Positions 7,111 through 10,013 of a stretch of 10,013 bases of DNA are shown one piece after another. Position numbers and translations under genes: made by a program. Below the pieces are notes generated by a model. The model was given only the letters and a program-made list of their open reading frames with translations. It had not been told where the DNA came from and made no database searches. The stretch comes from Thioglobus_C sp964448305. GTDB taxonomy: Bacteria > Pseudomonadota > Gammaproteobacteria > PS1 > Pseudothioglobaceae. The DNA is taken from the NCBI GenBank assembly GCA_964448305.1, contig CAYUWB010000037.1, positions 1-10,013 of the forward strand, given 5' to 3'. The number at the start of each line of letters is the position of its first letter. The first letter of the stretch is position 1.

Positions 7111-7128
7111 TTGTCAATTCCTTGACAA
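7111..7128. repeat. Perfect 7-bp inverted repeat containing TTGACA
   Basis: TTGTCAA (7111-7117) and TTGACAA (7122-7128) are exact reverse complements around TTCC. Each arm carries TTGACA on one strand. It could be a protein-binding site or an RNA hairpin. No acceptable -10 box lies 16-18 bases from either TTGACA. Confidence 0.6.
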
Positions 7129-7238
7129 GGTTATGGCGAGACTAGATTAGCAGTGTTGAAAAAATAATTTATTTTTGGTTCTTAAGTTTAATTCTCTAAC
7201 TTATAATATTTTATTAAATTGAGCCTATAGGAAATTGA

Positions 7239-7679
7239 TTACTGCACAATGTCTGTTATATGACCTGATAATACTTCTACTTCCGCAATCACAGACGACA
7301 AGCTATTAACCACTTCTACCATTTCATTTATCTGTTGCTGAACCTCTTTAATCTCTTTGCCAATATTAGCGGTTGAGTTTGTTGTCTCTTTAGACAGTTC
7401 TTTAACTTCATTTGCAACAACGGCAAATCCTTTTCCCGCTTCCCCCGCTCTAGCCGCCTCAATAGTTGCGTTTAAGGCCAATAAATTTGTTTGCTTGGCA
7501 ATATTATCAATTGTTTTTACTACCTCTCCAATTTTAACGCTACTATCATGTAGAGTTTCAATTTTTGAGTTAGCCTCATCGGCAAGGTTCACCGCTTCGA
7601 GAATTTTAGCGTCTTCCTCAATTGTATATTGGGCAATCTGTTCAATCTTAGTATCTGTCAAGGAACCTCTCCCATTCAA
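7239..7679 (-). pseudogene. Fragment of a methyl-accepting chemotaxis protein (signalling-tip only)
   Basis: 146 residues, nearly all of it the cytoplasmic signalling hairpin of a chemoreceptor. The kinase-control tip is unmistakable: IAKQTNLLALNATIEAARAG (60-79) then EAGKGFAVVANEVKELS (80-96), the contact region for CheA and CheW. In the usual receptor this is preceded by a sensor, a membrane segment and a HAMP domain, and followed by more of the descending helix; none of these is present. The only upstream start is a TTG with an in-frame TAA two codons before it and no Shine-Dalgarno sequence, and the frame stops early after ITDIVQ. It sits alone in AT-rich DNA with no chemotaxis genes nearby. 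A decayed remnant is most likely. A small soluble tip protein is possible, since the two arms (79 and 63 residues) are roughly balanced and the tip is uncorrupted. Confidence 0.8.
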
Positions 7680-7971
7680 AAATTAAAATATCCGCATAAA
7701 CAAAAATATAAATTAGGTTAAATATTTTGTTCTTCATGAATCAGGTCAATTTCTTATAATTACTTTTGAACGCTAATTATTAATAAAAAACTGATTTCAT
7801 AAGCGGACTTTTAACTTATATAACCTTTACATTGAATGCAAGAATTGTCACATTAATTTAACAATAAAAATAATACGAAGGCTTGAAACTCAATAAATAA
7901 GTCTAATGAGAGGTATTAAAATGGGTATTTAGAATTAACTTGGCGCTTTGAAAGTAGAAATAGCGACGCTT
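7680..7971. other. AT-rich gap between tpsB and the chemoreceptor fragment
   Basis: 292 bases, very AT-rich, with stops in all frames at short spacing. I see no gene, no clear terminator after tpsB and no copy of the hairpin family. The frame nearest the chemoreceptor fragment (7648-7737, minus strand) could encode only 29 residues and does not extend the receptor. Confidence 0.55.
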
Positions 7972-9735
7972 TTAAAATAATCCAATCGAGCCGCTTACAT
8001 AAATGGTTCCAGAGCTCGCGTCTGATGGAACGGGTCCATTCATGGGTAGCCCGTAACTGACGTTAAAATTGATGGGAGGTCGAAAGTCTGCGTCGCAACA
8101 AGTTCCATCTTTAGGGATATTGATTTGAACGCCAAAACCAACACCGGTAATAGAAACGCGGTTATCGCCCGCTTGAGGATCGCGGACAAAAACTTTACCG
8201 TGCTCGATAAATCCGCTGAATGAAATCATTTGATCCAAAGTAAGTTTGCCAATACCTACCGGCAATTTAGATGGAAACGGTATGATGTATTCGGCGGCCA
8301 AGTTGTATCCCCAATCGCCCGATTGTTCCGCCAAAGGAAAACCTCGAACGGTGCCATAACCGCCAACCGCAAAGAGATCTGGAGATAAGGCGCGGTCGCT
8401 GGCCAATTGTCCGTTAGCCTTGAAAATGACATAGGACCCAAACCAAGGAGTCGCTTGAAACCGAGTGTTGTTTGTTTGAATTATAGTGACTTTGGCGTCG
8501 CCGTCTACGCGCGATTGCAAATCCGACTCCTGATCGGTGCCAAAGAAACCGCGTTGTATTTTTAGGTCCAGAAAGTTTCTTCCCTGATAGGAATCTTGAA
8601 AACTACCTCCCAAACCGGCATAAAAATCTCGAATCTTATCGCGGCTGGAATCGACGCCTAATTGAAAGTTTTTAAAACTTTTAAAATCATATCCAACCCG
8701 CCATTTTAAGGAAGCGTCTTTTGTTCTATATATAGACTCCGCAACTTCCGCATTAAAAAGGTTAGTTCGACCGCCAGCGCTAAGAGCCGCCAAACTTTTG
8801 CCGAGACTCTGTTTCGAATACGTATAAGAAAATTTTAACGTTCTGGTTCCTAAATCGTTTAAGGGATAACTATAAGAAAAAGTAGAAGATTCTTGGTCCA
8901 AATCAGATCTTACTCCACGGAAGAAAGCTTGGTCTCCCAACGTCAGCAAATTACCCGTCGAAGCGCTAATCCCTGCCCGCTCGGCGCCCGTGAACTGGGA
9001 ACCAAAATTATCGGCGTCAAAACTAAATGTATAAGGTTCGGACTCGGTAACTTCCAATACCAGATCGGATGTTCCAGGAACTTTCCCCGGTCTTAATAAA
9101 GAACGAACTTTAACGCCCGGAATATCGTTGATATCCAATAAAGCTCTCTCCAATACTTGTTCTTTAAGAATAGCTTCTTTTTTGACACGTCCCATTCTCT
9201 TCAGAAGAGCTTCTGCATCAACTTTTTTATTTCCCGAAACGGAAATCTTATTAACGCGGCCTTCGTTGATCTTAATTTTAACGATGCCGTCCTTAACTTC
9301 CTGTTTAGGGACATAAGCTTTCGTTAAAAAATAACCTTTCTGCGAATAGAAGGCCGTTAACTCTTGAGCAAACAACGCCAATATGCCAAGCGTCATTTCT
9401 ATACCGTCTTCGATATTTAAAATGGGCGCCAGGGTAGCGTCGTCGAAGAGAGTATTGCCTTCGGTTTCTATCTTTTTAACGAAAAAAGCGGGGCCTGCGC
9501 CGGGGTCGATGATATCGCGGCTATCGTCAATGACGATAATCTCGGGTTTTCCTATTTCAGGTTTCTGAAACGGCTTTTGCTGAGATTGGCGAAGGGCTTT
9601 TTCGGCAAGACCCGAATCGGTAGCGCCCACCTGGGCAAAAGCGTTCGGAAGAGAGCTGCCAAAAAAGAATAAAATGTATGTAAAAACAATCCAATAGCGC
9701 ACTGGTATATCCGTGTAATTTAAACAACCCCGCAT
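7972..9735 (-). CDS. TpsB: FhaC/ShlB/HecB-type two-partner secretion transporter
   Basis: 587 residues, close to the usual 550-600 of the family. The signal peptide ends NAFA (34). A Pro/Gln-rich linker (36-80) precedes POTRA 1 (about 85-158, FFVKKIETEGNTLFDDATL) and POTRA 2 (about 160-232, VNKISVSGNKKVDAEALL to SDLVLEVTE). The rest is a beta-barrel. VRGF at 463-466 within VGGYGTVRGF is the hallmark loop-6 motif of Omp85/TpsB transporters, and the chain ends in Phe as outer-membrane proteins do. By family knowledge it translocates TpsA across the outer membrane without ATP. A CysCys pair (546-547) lies in a turn between the last strands. The ATG at 9733-9735 has no Shine-Dalgarno sequence. 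A GTG at 9700-9702 (residue 12) has GGA seven bases upstream and gives a tidier signal peptide (RYWIVFTYILFFFG), so the true protein may be 576 residues. Confidence 0.95.
   Translation of the reverse strand: MRGCLNYTDIPVRYWIVFTYILFFFGSSLPNAFAQVGATDSGLAEKALRQSQQKPFQKPEIGKPEIIVIDDSRDIIDPGAGPAFFVKKIETEGNTLFDDATLAPILNIEDGIEMTLGILALFAQELTAFYSQKGYFLTKAYVPKQEVKDGIVKIKINEGRVNKISVSGNKKVDAEALLKRMGRVKKEAILKEQVLERALLDINDIPGVKVRSLLRPGKVPGTSDLVLEVTESEPYTFSFDADNFGSQFTGAERAGISASTGNLLTLGDQAFFRGVRSDLDQESSTFSYSYPLNDLGTRTLKFSYTYSKQSLGKSLAALSAGGRTNLFNAEVAESIYRTKDASLKWRVGYDFKSFKNFQLGVDSSRDKIRDFYAGLGGSFQDSYQGRNFLDLKIQRGFFGTDQESDLQSRVDGDAKVTIIQTNNTRFQATPWFGSYVIFKANGQLASDRALSPDLFAVGGYGTVRGFPLAEQSGDWGYNLAAEYIIPFPSKLPVGIGKLTLDQMISFSGFIEHGKVFVRDPQAGDNRVSITGVGFGVQINIPKDGTCCDADFRPPINFNVSYGLPMNGPVPSDASSGTIYVSGSIGLF
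9708..9714 (-). promoter_or_regulatory. Weak ribosome binding site favouring the GTG start of tpsB
   Basis: On the minus strand, CGGAT stands seven bases before the GTG at 9700-9702, while the sequence before the ATG at 9733-9735 (AATATGATAAT) has no purine-rich core. The GTG start also removes an odd 11-residue, uncharged-to-mixed extension (MRGCLNYTDIP) from the signal peptide. The core is only GGA, so the support is modest. Confidence 0.4.
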
Positions 9736-10013
9736 ATTATCATATTAAATTAGTGGGAATACCCGATTATTGGCCTGTTTTGACCGTAAATAATTAAAAA
9801 TGGGAGAGTTATTGCAAAAATCTACCATAAAGATAATCCGGCAAATTTAATTATATTGAGAATAGCTTTGAGTAGTTAAATCTAAAATCTTATTAGGTGA
9901 GAAGTAACGAAAAATTTTGCTTAAAAAACTGTCATAGTGTTCCTTCAGCAGGATCAGCACAGCAACTGTGATTAATGTCAAGCATTTAGGATGTAATTTT
10001 CTTTCCAATGAGT
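9736..10013. other. AT-rich region upstream of tpsB
   Basis: 278 bases. The part next to tpsB (9736-9846) should hold its promoter if the gene is transcribed on its own, but no strong -35/-10 pair stands out. The outer part may hold the end of another reading frame (9847-10011). A TTGACA on the minus strand (9976-9981) has no good -10 partner. Confidence 0.5.
9847..10011 (-). CDS. Possible 3' end of an unrecognised gene, cut by the window edge
   Basis: One minus-strand frame is open for 54 codons from the right edge and ends in TAA at 9847-9849. The translation contains LTLITVAVLILLKEHYDSFL, a hydrophobic helix then a charged stretch, which looks more protein-like than the AT-rich gaps elsewhere here. 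The other two minus-strand frames are closed within about a dozen codons. I do not recognise the product. It could equally be chance; sequence beyond the window would decide. If real, it lies on the same strand as tpsB, 111 bases before its ATG. Confidence 0.22.
   Translation of the reverse strand, partial: SLERKLHPKCLTLITVAVLILLKEHYDSFLSKIFRYFSPNKILDLTTQSYSQYN

Larger units (their letters stand above)
6574..7238. other. AT-rich intergenic region upstream of the FecR gene
   Basis: 665 bases without a gene I can support. It contains one degenerate hairpin element (6700-6732), a perfect 7-bp inverted repeat (7111-7128) and several A- or T-runs. The promoter of the FecR gene could lie in 6574-6700 on the minus strand, but I find no convincing -35/-10 pair. 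Confidence 0.6.

Noticed and set aside
6899..7117. 72-codon minus-strand frame rich in Phe, Leu and Asn
   Set aside because: Composition is what AT-rich non-coding DNA gives by chance (poly-A tracts read as Phe). No Shine-Dalgarno sequence and no conserved motif, although a small membrane protein cannot be fully excluded.
7122..7150. Sigma-70 promoter based on TTGACA at 7122-7127
   Set aside because: The hexamer 17 bases downstream (GATTAG) is a poor -10 box and no gene follows on the plus strand; the TTGACA is part of a palindrome.
9950..9981. Minus-strand promoter for tpsB from TTGACA at 9976-9981
   Set aside because: No TATAAT-like hexamer at 16-18 bases spacing, and it lies 240 bases before the gene inside a possible reading frame.

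Overview
The window comes from a diderm (Gram-negative) bacterium. Three genes with recognisable products are all on the minus strand and form a two-partner secretion (TPS, type Vb) cassette. In transcription order they are a TpsB/FhaC-type outer-membrane transporter (7972-9735), a secreted FecR-domain protein (5509-6573) and a 1654-residue TpsA-type filamentous haemagglutinin-like exoprotein (425-5389). The genes have moderate GC and the gaps are strongly AT-rich. The taxon cannot be fixed from this window. TPS proteins of this architecture (haemagglutinin N-terminal domain plus FVETSGK/GTWLLDP modules) occur in Proteobacteria, Cyanobacteria and Nitrospirota/Nitrospinota-like groups.

Layout: 1-424 is a non-coding repeat cluster holding a 107-bp direct repeat (249-bp period) and several short hairpin elements. 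425-5389 is tpsA. 5390-5508 is a short gap holding one hairpin element. 5509-6573 is the FecR-domain gene. 6574-7971 is an AT-rich region of about 1.4 kb holding one degenerate hairpin element and a broken piece of a methyl-accepting chemotaxis protein (7239-7679). 7972-9735 is tpsB. 9736-10013 is AT-rich upstream sequence with a possible 3' end of another minus-strand reading frame at the right edge.

How the genes may work together: TpsB has two POTRA domains and a C-terminal barrel with the VRGF loop motif. By family knowledge it should bind the unfolded N-terminal TPS domain of TpsA in the periplasm and pass it to the surface, where it folds into a long beta-helix. The FecR-domain protein has its own signal peptide and no sigma factor beside it, so it is more likely a periplasmic or envelope partner than an anti-sigma factor. 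TpsA and the FecR protein each contain exactly one cysteine, at or next to the C-terminus after a low-complexity linker. TpsB has a CysCys pair in a late turn that I infer to be periplasmic. A disulphide latch between these parts is a speculative but testable idea.

The other notable signal is a family of short intergenic hairpins of the form GTC-ATnnC ... GnnAT-CT(C). Their stem bases change in compensating pairs from copy to copy. Three long copies carry a second hairpin, and copies sit just 3' of tpsA and of the FecR gene, where they could also end transcription.
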